From: Staphylococcus canis
GTDB lineage: Bacteria > Bacillota > Bacilli > Staphylococcales > Staphylococcaceae
Length of the DNA stretch: 64,000 nucleotides
Direction of reading: 5' to 3'
NCBI RefSeq assembly: GCF_016238445.1
Contig: NZ_JABANU010000007.1
Location: forward strand, 1 to 64,000
The notes beneath the pieces are model-generated. The model had not been told where the DNA came from. It made no database searches and was given only the letters and a program-made list of their open reading frames with translations. This document shows positions 18,660-27,718 of the stretch, one piece after another; position 1 is the stretch's first letter, and each line of letters opens with the position of its first letter. The position numbers and the translations under genes were made by a program.

Positions 18660-19910
18660 ATGAAGTTTACGCAACTTTCTACACAAGAATTTCAAGATTT
18701 TATGAACTCGCATTTGAGTCATTATACGCAATCCATTTCGCTTTTTAATGCACATAATAACGCACATTTAGTAGGTGTTAAGGATGAACACAATCAAGTT
18801 TTAGCTGCATGTTTATTAACTGAAACGCGAGCTTTAAAATTCTTTAAATATTTTTATACACAGCGTGGTCCTGTTATGGATTATCGTAATACACAACTCG
18901 TACACTTCTTTTTTAAATCATTGACACGTTATTTAAAACAACATAAAGGATTATATGTTCGCGTAGATCCCTATGAAATTATACATATCCGTAACGCTGA
19001 CGGTGAGATTATTGAATCACGTCCCCACCAACATTGGATGCATGCGCTTGAACAATTAGGATACAGACATCAAGGTTTCAGTACTGGTTACTCGAACATT
19101 AGCCAAATTCGTTGGTTATCTGTTCTAGATTTAGAGGATAAAAGTGAAGATCAATTACTAAAAGAAATGGATTATCAAACGAGAAGAAATATTAAAAAAA
19201 CGTTTGAAATGGGTGTTGAAATAAAAACTCTAACATTAGATGAAACTGAGCGTTTTTATCGGTTAAACAAAATGGCAGAAGAAAAACATAACTTTAAATT
19301 TAGAGACCTAGCATATTTCAAACGTCTCCAGAAGGTATATGGTGATCAAATTACATTGAAACTCGCTTATATTGACCTTGAGGCGTATGCAAAATCATTA
19401 CAAAAGAAACTCGAGACTCTTGAATTACAACTAGATGAGGTTAATCAAACACTCAAAGAAAACCCTAATTCTAAAAAAAATAAATCAAAAGCTAAACAGT
19501 TACAACAACAACACTCAAGCCAATCACGTAAAACAGATGAGGCACATAAGTTGTATCGTGAGCATGGAAAAATTCTAGATCTCGCTGCTGCTGTGTTCAT
19601 TTTTAATCGTTGGGAAGTTTACTACTTATCCAGTGGTTCTAATCCTGAATTTAATAGATTTATGGGTGCATATCGTTTACAGTGGGAAATGATTAAATTT
19701 GCGAAAGACCGCCAAATCCCACGTTATAATTTTTATGGGATTACAGGTGACTTTTCAGATCAAGCAGAGGATGCTGGTGTACAACAATTTAAAAAAGGGT
19801 TTAATGCACATGTAGAAGAGTACCCTGGCGACTTTATCAAGCCATTACGTCCTTTTGTCTATAAAGTTGCTCAATTATTAAAAAGGTTAATGAAACTAAC
19901 ATTTCAATGA
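18660..19910 (+). CDS. FemABX-family peptidoglycan peptidyltransferase (FemA/FmhA-like)
   Basis: 416 aa. It aligns along its whole length with remembered FemA/FmhA: MKFTQLSTQEFQDF start, ACLLTETRALKFFKYFYTQRGPV, a central LLKEMDYQTRRNIKKTFEMGV, a helical arm (about 245-305) rich in Glu, Lys and Gln, and the end part RYNFYGITGDFSDQAEDAGV with GFNAHVEEYPGDFIKP. The family adds Gly or Ser from aminoacyl-tRNA to the lysine side chain of lipid II precursors. It is shorter and more diverged than FemA or FemB, so it is probably an accessory paralogue (Fmh/Lif/Epr-like). The substrate and target position are unknown. It has a good AAAGGAG site and is transcribed alone, flanked by terminators. Confidence 0.85.
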   Translation: MKFTQLSTQEFQDFMNSHLSHYTQSISLFNAHNNAHLVGVKDEHNQVLAACLLTETRALKFFKYFYTQRGPVMDYRNTQLVHFFFKSLTRYLKQHKGLYVRVDPYEIIHIRNADGEIIESRPHQHWMHALEQLGYRHQGFSTGYSNISQIRWLSVLDLEDKSEDQLLKEMDYQTRRNIKKTFEMGVEIKTLTLDETERFYRLNKMAEEKHNFKFRDLAYFKRLQKVYGDQITLKLAYIDLEAYAKSLQKKLETLELQLDEVNQTLKENPNSKKNKSKAKQLQQQHSSQSRKTDEAHKLYREHGKILDLAAAVFIFNRWEVYYLSSGSNPEFNRFMGAYRLQWEMIKFAKDRQIPRYNFYGITGDFSDQAEDAGVQQFKKGFNAHVEEYPGDFIKPLRPFVYKVAQLLKRLMKLTFQ

Positions 19911-19920
19911 AGCATCACTC

Positions 19921-19957
19921 AAAAAGGAGATTGAGTAACAACACTCAATCTCCCTTT
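19921..19957. terminator. Bidirectional terminator
   Basis: Stem GGAGATTGAGT (19926-19936) with ACTCAATCTCC (19943-19953), flanked by AAAAA and TTT on opposite sides, between the convergent FemABX-like and PfpI-like genes. Confidence 0.85.
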
Positions 19958-19985
19958 ATCACACTCTATTCAGAGTAGTTTTCAA

Positions 19986-20504
19986 TTATTTATTTAAAAT
20001 GTTAGCGATTTCTCTATTGAAATCATCTAAATCATCAGGTACACGGCTTGTGATAAGATTTTGGTCAACAACAACTGATTCATCTACAACATTTGCACCA
20101 GCGTTTGATAAGTCTTTGCGTACGTTAAGTACTGCAGTTAATTTGCGACCTTTTAAGTCGTCTGTGTCAATAAGGATTTGTGGCCCATGGCAAATTGCAA
20201 ATACAGGTCTTGATTCTTTCATGAAGTATTTAGCGAATGTACCATAACGGCCTTCTGCGTCACCTCTTAAGTGGTCAGGTGAAAATCCGCCAGGTAATAA
20301 TAAACCATCATAATCTTCAGGTTTAGCATCAGCGATACTTACGTCAACTTTTACTTTTTCACCGTGTTTACCTACAACTTCTGAACCTGCTTCGTCACCA
20401 ATAATTACAGCTTCGTGTCCAGCTTCTTCGATTGCCTCTTTAGGACTAGTTAATTCGATATCTTCAAATTCATCTGCTAATAAAACAGCAATTTTTTTAG
20501 CCAT
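19986..20504 (-). CDS. DJ-1/PfpI family protein (general stress protein 18-like)
   Basis: 172 aa class I glutamine-amidotransferase-like fold. The nucleophile elbow AICHGPQ carries the conserved Cys and His; the acidic partner lies in the ADEFEDIE region and [11 protein letters not shown] forms the oxyanion part. Relatives act as deglycases, chaperones or peptidases and are called PfpI/YraA. The S. aureus orthologue (SA1692 as I remember it) lies next to sgtB, so cidC and the FemABX-like gene appear to be inserted between them here. Confidence 0.88.
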   Translation of the reverse strand: MAKKIAVLLADEFEDIELTSPKEAIEEAGHEAVIIGDEAGSEVVGKHGEKVKVDVSIADAKPEDYDGLLLPGGFSPDHLRGDAEGRYGTFAKYFMKESRPVFAICHGPQILIDTDDLKGRKLTAVLNVRKDLSNAGANVVDESVVVDQNLITSRVPDDLDDFNREIANILNK

Positions 20505-20605
20505 ACTTAATCACCTTTCTTAACTTTTAAGTTGTTCTAATCTTTAGTATAACCAAGTATCCATATTTTCAAACATACTTTTTTGTTATTTTTAAATTGA
20601 TATAT

Positions 20606-20770
20606 TTATTGTTCCCGAAATTGATTTACCTTTTCTTCCAGTTGATCTAATAATTTGATCCATTCATCTATCTCTGCCACATCGACTTTGTTAGGATCTA
20701 CTTGATCAATATCTTCAATAAACTTTGATAATCTTTCTTTTACTTGATTCATTGTTTGTGGCTCTTTCAT
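20606..20770 (-). CDS. Small SE1561-family protein
   Basis: 54 aa acidic, helical protein found by reading the minus strand. It starts MKEPQTMNQVKERL and contains IDEWIKLLDQLEEKV. A strong AAAGGAG lies about 10 nt before the ATG. It resembles the staphylococcal SE1561 family of unknown function. No signal peptide or membrane segment is seen. It is separated by 101 bp from the PfpI-like gene in the same direction. Confidence 0.75.
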   Translation of the reverse strand: MKEPQTMNQVKERLSKFIEDIDQVDPNKVDVAEIDEWIKLLDQLEEKVNQFREQ

Positions 20771-20882
20771 TGTGTCAGAAACTCCTTTATAATTGCATTG
20801 TTATTGTTATATTAACATGATTTTGATATTCCTCAAATAAAATATCAAACACCATACATATTATCAAACGAGGAGTTTTATT

Positions 20883-22034
20883 ATGACACACAATCAAAAA
20901 TCCCCAATTTCTATTTATAATGATCCATGGGAAGCATATAAAGATATTGAACAATACGGTCACTTAACATTAAGTAATGTTGAATTCACAACGACAAACT
21001 TATGTAATATGCGTTGTAGTCATTGTGCTGTTGGCTATACCTTACAAACACAAGACCCCGATACGCTTCCTATGTCACTCATTCTTCAAAGATTGGATGA
21101 AATCCCCACTCTAAGAACGATTTCAATTACGGGTGGCGAACCGATGTTTTCGAAAAAATCGATTCGAGAAGTAGTTAAACCGCTTTTAAAATATGCTCAT
21201 CAAAGAGGTATTTATGTTCAGATGAATTCTAATTTAACGCTACCACTAGATCGTTACTTAGATATTGCTGAGTATATTGATGTGATGCACATTTCACACA
21301 ATTGGGGCACACGTGATACTTTCGCCCAAGTAGGATTTGGCGCTATGGACAAACAACCTCCACTCAACGCAAAGTTAAAACTTTATGAGCAAATGATTTC
21401 AAATGCTCATACACTAAGTAGCCAAGGAATGTTCGTCTCAGCTGAAACCATGCTTAACAAAAGTACTCAACCACACCTTCAAAAGATACATAATGAAGTT
21501 GTAAATGATATGAAGTGTCGACGTCATGAGATTCATCCGATGTACCCTGCTGATTTCGCAAGTCAACTTGAAGTTTTATCACTGAAAGAAATCAAATCAA
21601 CAATCGACCAACTTCTAGACTTTCGTGATCCTAATACTTGGATGCTTTTTGGTACATTACCAATTTTACCTTGTCTTGAAGATGAAGCAGACCAACGTTT
21701 ACTACAAAAACTTCAAAATGCTAAAAACGTCACTTTAAGAAATGATCCTGATGGTCGTAGCCGTTTGAATGTAAATGTTTTTAGCGGCAATGTTATCGTG
21801 ACTGATTTTGGTGATGAGACAGGTACAATTTCAAACATTCAAACAGATCGATTAACAGACGTTTTTGAACAGTGGTTAGCTTCACCACTTTCACATTCTA
21901 TTAATTGTCATTGTCCTAAATTCAAATGTCTAGGACCTAATCTATTAGTTAAAAATATGTATTATCCAAACATCGACTTTAAACAAAAAGAACATGCCAT
22001 GCACAAGCAATATCATCAAATTTTGTTTACTTGA
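20883..22034 (+). CDS. Radical SAM protein, YfkAB family
   Basis: 383 aa. The 4Fe-4S/SAM motif is CNMRCSHC (C-x3-C-x2-C), followed by the ITGGEP SAM-contacting stretch. A C-terminal cysteine cluster (INCHCPKFKCLGPN) suggests an auxiliary Fe-S site. The length matches the fused B. subtilis YfkAB protein; the reaction is unknown. The ribosome site GAGGAG precedes the ATG. It diverges from the SE1561-like gene. Confidence 0.85.
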   Translation: MTHNQKSPISIYNDPWEAYKDIEQYGHLTLSNVEFTTTNLCNMRCSHCAVGYTLQTQDPDTLPMSLILQRLDEIPTLRTISITGGEPMFSKKSIREVVKPLLKYAHQRGIYVQMNSNLTLPLDRYLDIAEYIDVMHISHNWGTRDTFAQVGFGAMDKQPPLNAKLKLYEQMISNAHTLSSQGMFVSAETMLNKSTQPHLQKIHNEVVNDMKCRRHEIHPMYPADFASQLEVLSLKEIKSTIDQLLDFRDPNTWMLFGTLPILPCLEDEADQRLLQKLQNAKNVTLRNDPDGRSRLNVNVFSGNVIVTDFGDETGTISNIQTDRLTDVFEQWLASPLSHSINCHCPKFKCLGPNLLVKNMYYPNIDFKQKEHAMHKQYHQILFT

Positions 22035-22042
22035 GTACCATC

Positions 22043-22080
22043 AAAAAAGCCCGTCACTCATAGTTTGAGTATGACGGGCT
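22043..22080 (-). terminator. Terminator, mainly for the thioesterase operon
   Basis: Arms AGCCCGTCA (22048-22056) and TGACGGGCT (22072-22080) with a nested ACTCA/TGAGT pair; on the minus strand TTTTTT follows (22048-22043). It also closes the convergent radical SAM gene. Confidence 0.85.
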
Positions 22081-22119
22081 ATATAGGATACTATATTTAC
22101 TAAATTCTTATTGAACTCG

Positions 22120-22635
22120 TTATTTTTTTAAATTACTTAAAAACTCTAAGGTTTGTTTACTCTCTTCGCGACGTGCTTTTCTGCGTTGTACACGTACTTC
22201 TGCAGTATCATGAAACCATTTTTCTTCTTCAGTTTCCGGATATACTGAAGGGACTTGAGTTGGTTTTCCATCATCATCAAGTGCTACAAATGTGAGAAAA
22301 CTCAATCCTGCAAGATGACGATCATTCTCAATGATATCTTCAATAAAAATTTGTATACAAACTTCCATTGAAGATATGCCAGCATATGATACCATAGCCT
22401 CGTAAGTTAAAATATCGCCATTTTTAATAGGTCTTAAAAAATCAACAGAATCTGTGGATGCAGTCACAACAGTACTTCCAGCATGTTTCTTGGCACAAAT
22501 AGCTGCGATTTCATCAATGTTCGCCATCATTGTACCACCAAACAGTGTACCTAAATGATTTGTATCCTGTGGGAAAACTTGTCTTGATTTAAATGTTTTA
22601 GCGTCTTTCATTGCTTTTTCAGTTCGATTATTCAT
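22120..22635 (-). CDS. Hotdog-fold acyl-CoA thioesterase (YkhA/BACH type)
   Basis: 171 aa. The central hotdog motif TNHLGTLFGGTMMANIDEIAAICA contains the conserved Asn-His and Asp used in this family. It hydrolyses acyl-CoA thioesters; chain preference is unknown. The basic, Lys/Arg-rich C-terminus (RVQRRKARREE) is usual for the group. It lies 11 bp after the aminopeptidase gene and is co-transcribed with it. Confidence 0.9.
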   Translation of the reverse strand: MNNRTEKAMKDAKTFKSRQVFPQDTNHLGTLFGGTMMANIDEIAAICAKKHAGSTVVTASTDSVDFLRPIKNGDILTYEAMVSYAGISSMEVCIQIFIEDIIENDRHLAGLSFLTFVALDDDGKPTQVPSVYPETEEEKWFHDTAEVRVQRRKARREESKQTLEFLSNLKK

Positions 22636-22646
22636 GCTATTCTCCT

Positions 22647-23891
22647 CTATTTATCGGATGATTCAGCCCAATTTCCATCTTTGAAAATAAGTTCTGTTGT
22701 CCCTTCAGCTGTTTCTCCATAAATTGTTAAATCAGAGCTACCAATCATGAAATCAACATGCGTTAATGAATCATTTAATCCATGTGCTTTTAACTCATCA
22801 CTTGTCATTTCCGTACCATCTTTAAGATTAAAAGCGTAGGCTGCACCTAATGCAATGTGACATGAGGCATTTTCATCAAATAATGTATTATAAAAAATCG
22901 TATTGCGTTGAGCTATCGGTGAATCCACAGGAACAAGCGCCACTTCTCCTAAACGTCTCGCACCCTCATCTGTTTCAAGTAATGTTTTTAAAACAGCTTC
23001 ACCTTGTTCAGCTTTATAGTCTACAACTTTGCCATCTTTAAAAGTAAGTGTAAAACCATCAATAATTGTGCCATTATAACTTAATGGTAATGTGTTTGAA
23101 ACAAAACCATCTACTTTAGCGGCATGTGGTGCTGTAAACACTTCCTCTGTTGGAATGTTAGCAACAAATGCTTGTCCCTCAGGCGTATAACTTGTTGCAT
23201 CTTCCCAAATATGTCCATCTGGTAAACCTATTTTGAGATCGGTACCTTCAGATGTATAATGAAGTGATTTAAAACCTTTAGCATTTAACCAATCCGCCTT
23301 TTCTTTTAAACGCTTAATATGTGTTTCCCAGTTTTGAATAGCATCCCCTTCATTAACACGTACAATTGAAAGGATATCCTCTAAAAATTGATTAAAAGCA
23401 GCTTTCTCATCTAAATTTGGGTATACACGCTTTGCCCATTCAATTGAAGGATAGCAAGCAACAACCCATGGAAACGCATTTTTTTGTGATTGAATCATAT
23501 AAGGTTTAAATGCTTTACTACCCGCATATTGTGCAGCTTGTAATTTGTCTGAATCTATACCATTTAAAAGATCTGGGTCTTCTGTAATTAATGCAAGATT
23601 ACAAGCGCCGCGATTAGCATAATCCATACGCTCTTCTACATCAAATGGCTTAATACTATTTTCAAAAAAAGATGCTGACTCATTTTCATAAGCTAAACGT
23701 TTAAGTGATGGATCAGCATATTTCACACGTACATCTGAAGCGCCTTGTTGATACGCTTCTGCCACAATTAAACGTGTAAAATCAACTGCATCAACAGTTG
23801 TTCGAATAAAAACAGGTTGTCCTTGTTGAACATTCATACCAACTTTTACTAATAATTCTGCATATTTTTGTAGTTTTTCTTGCGTAGTCAA
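22647..23891 (-). CDS. M29 family metallo-aminopeptidase (AmpS/PepS)
   Basis: 414 aa, the usual size of family M29 (thermophilic aminopeptidase T, AmpS). The C-terminal metal-binding region shows [27 protein letters not shown] with Glu and His ligands, and [14 protein letters not shown]. It is a cytoplasmic exopeptidase. Translation starts at TTG, supported by AGGAGGG 7 nt upstream; no ATG fits. It lies between the DUF1128 gene and the thioesterase gene, all in one direction and closely spaced. Confidence 0.9.
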   Translation of the reverse strand: MTTQEKLQKYAELLVKVGMNVQQGQPVFIRTTVDAVDFTRLIVAEAYQQGASDVRVKYADPSLKRLAYENESASFFENSIKPFDVEERMDYANRGACNLALITEDPDLLNGIDSDKLQAAQYAGSKAFKPYMIQSQKNAFPWVVACYPSIEWAKRVYPNLDEKAAFNQFLEDILSIVRVNEGDAIQNWETHIKRLKEKADWLNAKGFKSLHYTSEGTDLKIGLPDGHIWEDATSYTPEGQAFVANIPTEEVFTAPHAAKVDGFVSNTLPLSYNGTIIDGFTLTFKDGKVVDYKAEQGEAVLKTLLETDEGARRLGEVALVPVDSPIAQRNTIFYNTLFDENASCHIALGAAYAFNLKDGTEMTSDELKAHGLNDSLTHVDFMIGSSDLTIYGETAEGTTELIFKDGNWAESSDK

Positions 23892-23902
23892 TATACACCC
23901 TC

Positions 23903-24109
23903 CTATTTACGTAATGCACCAAGTGCTTCTGTAATACCTGTCATTTCACTTGGTGTAAAATTCTCTTTAGATTTAACGAAAGTATATATTTCCTCGATAT
24001 CTTCACGATCTGAATCACTGAAATTATCAGGTTCAATGAGCCCTTTATTCACAAGATTTAAACGCTCTCTAATTTCTAAAATCATATCTTCTATACTATG
24101 TGATGCCAT
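23903..24109 (-). CDS. UPF0435/DUF1128 family protein (YfkK)
   Basis: 68 aa, the same length I remember for the S. aureus member. A small acidic helical protein with conserved [26 protein letters not shown] and [17 protein letters not shown]. Function unknown. The ATG at 24109 was chosen because AAAGG is 9 nt upstream; an ATG three codons earlier is too close to it. First gene of the aminopeptidase-thioesterase operon. Confidence 0.88.
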   Translation of the reverse strand: MASHSIEDMILEIRERLNLVNKGLIEPDNFSDSDREDIEEIYTFVKSKENFTPSEMTGITEALGALRK

Positions 24110-24242
24110 TTTAATCATCCTTTCATAACCAGTATTTTAACAGAGTAGATGAGATTTTTGAAAATTTTTGTTAAAATACTTTAGAATTACTATGAAAAAG
24201 GCTAAAATGGTCTTATAACCTACGACATGGAGGTAAGTACAC

Positions 24243-24707
24243 ATGACAACAGTTGCTTTTGTATGCCTTGGAAATATTTGTCGTTCTCCGATGGCTGAAG
24301 CTATTATGCGTCAGCGTTTGAAAGAACGTGAAATCACAGGGATTGATGTCTATTCTAGAGGAACTGGCCGGTGGAACTTAGGTGAACCACCCCATGAAGG
24401 GACTCAAAACATATTAAAAGAACATGATATTCCTTTCGATGGTATGGTTAGTGAATTATTCACAAAAGATGACGACTTTGATTATATTATTGCAATGGAT
24501 CAAAGTAACGTGGATAATATAAAGCATATCAATCCAAATCTTAAAGGAAAGATATTTAAATTGCTAGATTTCAGTGATATGGAAGAAACAGATGTTCCTG
24601 ATCCATACTACACAAATAATTTTGAAGGTGTCTATGACATGATACAATCGTCATGTGATCATTTAATTGACTATATCGTTAAGGACACTAGAAAGGGGTC
24701 AAATTAA
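24243..24707 (+). CDS. ptpA: Low-molecular-weight protein tyrosine phosphatase PtpA
   Basis: 154 aa. The P-loop VCLGNICRSPMAEA near the N-terminus provides Cys8 and Arg14 (C-x5-R), and DVPDPYYT near residue 120 supplies the general acid Asp. It dephosphorylates phosphotyrosine proteins; in S. aureus PtpA is secreted during infection without a classical signal, which I cannot judge from sequence. It is followed at once by the YtxH-like gene. Confidence 0.94.
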   Translation: MTTVAFVCLGNICRSPMAEAIMRQRLKEREITGIDVYSRGTGRWNLGEPPHEGTQNILKEHDIPFDGMVSELFTKDDDFDYIIAMDQSNVDNIKHINPNLKGKIFKLLDFSDMEETDVPDPYYTNNFEGVYDMIQSSCDHLIDYIVKDTRKGSN

Positions 24708-24708
24708 T

Positions 24709-24996
24709 ATGCAAAACAAATTAGTACCAGGAATTTTAGTCGGAGCTTTAATTGGTGGCGCAGTGACATTATTGGATAAAAACACACGCCGTTCTCTTAA
24801 AGCATCAAAAAATAATATCCAAGCTCGACAAAATTCAAATCAACCATCTAAAATCTCTCAATTAACAGATGAGATTATGTATTGGAAAAATACAATCGAA
24901 GAAATTCGTCGTAACAATCCTGAACTTGAACGTTCTCTACGCAATGCAAAAGACACATTTGTTGAACGTAAAAACAATAAACAAATCGGTCTTTAA
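24709..24996 (+). CDS. Small YtxH-like membrane-associated protein
   Basis: 95 aa. The glycine-rich hydrophobic N-terminus (VPGILVGALIGGAVTLLD) is followed by a charged helical tail, as in YtxH-domain proteins. The start at 24709 is preceded by AAAGGGG and lies one base after the ptpA stop; longer upstream readings overlap ptpA and lack a site. It is co-transcribed with ptpA; function unknown. Confidence 0.75.
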   Translation: MQNKLVPGILVGALIGGAVTLLDKNTRRSLKASKNNIQARQNSNQPSKISQLTDEIMYWKNTIEEIRRNNPELERSLRNAKDTFVERKNNKQIGL

Positions 24997-25012
24997 TTCG
25001 TAGCATATAGAG

Positions 25013-25131
25013 GCAATTTCAATGAAGTTGAATTCGAGATATAAGGAGAACTTATCTTTTTATTGGGATACTATAGCTATTTGTTCTCCTTTATCTTTCT
25101 GGAATATACTTCAATATGAAATTGCTTTTTT
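25013..25131 (+). terminator. Large two-tier hairpin with T run between ytxH-like and yihY genes
   Basis: Outer arms GCAATTTCA (25013-25021) and TGAAATTGC (25117-25125) and inner arms AAGGAGAAC (25043-25051) and GTTCTCCTT (25083-25091) pair perfectly. TTTTTT follows at 25126-25131. It ends 26 bp before the next start codon, so it either terminates the ptpA unit or attenuates the yihY gene. Confidence 0.7.
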
Positions 25132-25157
25132 CATATCAATTTCAAGGAGGATTCGTT

Positions 25158-26417
25158 ATGCCAGACAATAAAGATTCGTCTGAAAATCTTAAAGACAAAA
25201 TTCAACACAAAATTACTGGAGATTCAAACGATGATTCAGGTAATAACCCTGACCGTAAAGGTGATGCATCAGGTGAAATCGAAAAAGATCGCAACTATGT
25301 TAAACCACAACCTTTCCAATCTAAGGAAGCACCTAAAGATAATCAAACATTCTTTGTCTCTCGTATTAACAAGCCTGTAAAGTATACAGACAGACCTAAT
25401 TTCTTTAGTTATTTAATTTACCGTATTAGTAAAGATGATGCATCTGGATTAGCAGCACAACTCGCTTATTATTTTATGTTATCGCTATTCCCTATGCTTA
25501 TTTTCATTTTATCATTAGTACCTTTATTCAAAATCGATACACAATCTATCATAAGTCAAATTCAAAATAATGCTCCTGCTGATACTGCAACAATCATCAC
25601 AGGCATTATCAAAGATGTTATGGGCAATGCTAATGGTGGTCTACTCTCAATCGGGTTGATTCTGGCATTGTGGACAGCGTCAAATGGAATGACTGCATTG
25701 ATGAATTCATTTAACGTTGCATATGATGTTGAAGATAGTCGTAATTTCTTTGTATCGAAAGCATTAGCAATTTTCTTTACAATTTTAATTGGTATTACGT
25801 TACCTTTAACGATGGTGTTATTTACTTTTGGTGAACAAATCGGCAACTTATTATTTGGACCACTTGGGTTAGATGATGAAGTACGTTGGGTATTTAGTAT
25901 TGTGCGTACTGCACTACCAGTAATTGTCATTTTTATTGTATTTATCGTTTTATATACTGTTGCACCGAACGTAAAGATTAAAATGAAATCTGTAATTCCT
26001 GGTGCACTTTTCACTACTGTTGTTTGGATTTTAGGTACAATTGCATTTGGTTTTTATGTGTCTAACTTTGGAAATTATTCTAAAACATATGGCAGTATCG
26101 GAGGCGTTATCGTATTAATGCTTTGGTTATACATCACAGGATTTATTTTAATCCTTGGTGCAGAGATTAATGCTATCGTCCACCAACGTAAAGTCGTAAA
26201 AGGTAAAACACCTGAGGAAAAAATTTATGATCAACTTGAAGATGAAAACCCTGAAGACTTTGCGGAATCTTATAATAACTATAGATCAGATGATGAAAAT
26301 GATAAATATGATAACAACGAACCGCCTTCAAAATCTCAATCACAACACAAAAATAATCAAGTAAAACGAGAAAACGACGGTTTATCTAAACATATCAAAA
26401 CGACAAAAGACTCATAA
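25158..26417 (+). CDS. YihY/virulence factor BrkB family membrane protein
   Basis: 419 aa. A hydrophilic, charged N-terminal tail (about 1-80) precedes six membrane segments (about 95-345) with family motifs AAQLAYYFMLSLFPM, LWTASNGMTALMNSFN and YGSIGGVIVLMLWLY. A strongly acidic and polar C-terminal tail of about 75 residues follows. Once misnamed ribonuclease BN; the real function is unknown. The ATG at 25158 has an ideal AAGGAGG; the frame is open upstream only into the hairpin. Confidence 0.88.
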   Translation: MPDNKDSSENLKDKIQHKITGDSNDDSGNNPDRKGDASGEIEKDRNYVKPQPFQSKEAPKDNQTFFVSRINKPVKYTDRPNFFSYLIYRISKDDASGLAAQLAYYFMLSLFPMLIFILSLVPLFKIDTQSIISQIQNNAPADTATIITGIIKDVMGNANGGLLSIGLILALWTASNGMTALMNSFNVAYDVEDSRNFFVSKALAIFFTILIGITLPLTMVLFTFGEQIGNLLFGPLGLDDEVRWVFSIVRTALPVIVIFIVFIVLYTVAPNVKIKMKSVIPGALFTTVVWILGTIAFGFYVSNFGNYSKTYGSIGGVIVLMLWLYITGFILILGAEINAIVHQRKVVKGKTPEEKIYDQLEDENPEDFAESYNNYRSDDENDKYDNNEPPSKSQSQHKNNQVKRENDGLSKHIKTTKDS

Positions 26418-26447
26418 TCTTAAGTCAAAATTTGGGGGATATCAATC

Positions 26448-27020
26448 ATGTCATTATTAGAAAGTATTCTTTCCTTTAATAAGGATTTTGTTGAAAATAA
26501 AGATTACGAAGCCTATACAACAAGTAAAACACCTTCTAAAAAAGCAGTATTACTCACATGTATGGATACGCGCTTACAAGATTTATCAACAAAAGCTTTA
26601 GGTTTTAACAACGGTGATTTAAAAGTAGTCAAAAATGCTGGTGCTACTATCAGTCATCCATACGGTTCAACAATGCGTAGCTTATTAGTAGGTATCTATG
26701 CACTCGGTGCTGAAGAAATCATTATTATGGGTCACAAAGATTGTGGCATGGGTAGTATAAATGTGGATGAAGTGATGAACACAATGAAATCACGCGGTGT
26801 AGATGAACAAGTATTTCATATTCTCGAACATTCAGGCATCGATGTATCTAACTTCTTAAAGGGGTTTGATGACGTTTACGATAATGTCCGTCAAAATATT
26901 GAGATGATTTATAGTCATCCATTATTCGATCCAAAAGTTCCAGTGCATGGGCTTGTGATTGACCCTCATACAGGCGAACTCGATCTCGTCCATAATGGTT
27001 ATGAACAAATTCAAAACTAA
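26448..27020 (+). CDS. Beta-class carbonic anhydrase
   Basis: 190 aa. It interconverts CO2 and bicarbonate. The zinc and catalytic dyad residues are visible: Cys38, Asp40 and Arg42 in TCMDTR, and His96 and Cys99 in GHKDCG. The size resembles B. subtilis YtiB. It follows the yihY gene by 30 bp and is probably co-transcribed. I do not recall it at this place in S. aureus, which uses the MpsAB system for dissolved inorganic carbon. Confidence 0.9.
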   Translation: MSLLESILSFNKDFVENKDYEAYTTSKTPSKKAVLLTCMDTRLQDLSTKALGFNNGDLKVVKNAGATISHPYGSTMRSLLVGIYALGAEEIIIMGHKDCGMGSINVDEVMNTMKSRGVDEQVFHILEHSGIDVSNFLKGFDDVYDNVRQNIEMIYSHPLFDPKVPVHGLVIDPHTGELDLVHNGYEQIQN

Positions 27021-27026
27021 TATTTT

Positions 27027-27076
27027 AAAAGGTGCGTTTCAACTTAAGGCTTATTTGAGTTGCACGCACCTTTTTT
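27027..27076. terminator. Bidirectional terminator
   Basis: Arms AAAAGGTGCG (27027-27036) and CGCACCTTTT (27065-27074), extended by CAACT/AGTTG, with a T run on both strands, between convergent carbonic anhydrase and vraR genes. Confidence 0.88.
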
Positions 27077-27088
27077 GATATATACACA

Positions 27089-27718
27089 TTATTCAATCAA
27101 TCCATGTTGGAAAGCATAGATTACAGCTTGCGTACGGTCTTGAACTTCTAGCTTACTTAAAATATTACTCACATGCGTTTTTACCGTTTTAATTGTAATA
27201 TGTGAAGCACTTGCAATTTCTTGATTAGAATATCCTTTTGCAATCAGCAATAGAATTTCCATTTCTCGATCTGTCAATAACTCATATAATTCTGCACGTT
27301 GTTTCATTCGATTTCTCATTTTCACAAGCACTTCTGCTTCAAATACAGATTCTCCTTGATACGTTTGTCGTATCGCTTTGGCAATATCACTCGCACTCGT
27401 TGTTTTTAAAATATAACTATCTACCCCTGCATCTAAAGCGCGATAGACTTCTTTATCTTCAATATAGCTGGTTAACATCACAACTTTAATTTGTGGCATC
27501 TCTCGTTTAATATACGTTGTAGCTTCTACCCCATCCATATCTGTCATAACAAGATCCATTAATATCAAATCTGGTTTTAGTGCTTTTGCTTTTTCAATCG
27601 CATCTTTACCAGATTCTCCTTCTCCAACAACTTCAATATCCGATTGTGTTGATAAATAACTGGAAATTCCAATACGAACCATTTCATGATCATCTACAAA
27701 TAATACTCTAATTGGCAT
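27089..27718 (-). CDS. vraR: Cell-wall stress response regulator VraR
   Basis: 209 aa NarL/LuxR-type regulator. The receiver domain has acidic pocket DD at 9-10 and phosphorylation site Asp55 in [10 protein letters not shown]; the C-terminal helix-turn-helix is in [22 protein letters not shown]. With VraS it switches on peptidoglycan synthesis genes when cell-wall synthesis is inhibited. It overlaps the end of vraS by 11 nt and is last in the vraUTSR operon. Confidence 0.96.
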   Translation of the reverse strand: MPIRVLFVDDHEMVRIGISSYLSTQSDIEVVGEGESGKDAIEKAKALKPDLILMDLVMTDMDGVEATTYIKREMPQIKVVMLTSYIEDKEVYRALDAGVDSYILKTTSASDIAKAIRQTYQGESVFEAEVLVKMRNRMKQRAELYELLTDREMEILLLIAKGYSNQEIASASHITIKTVKTHVSNILSKLEVQDRTQAVIYAFQHGLIE

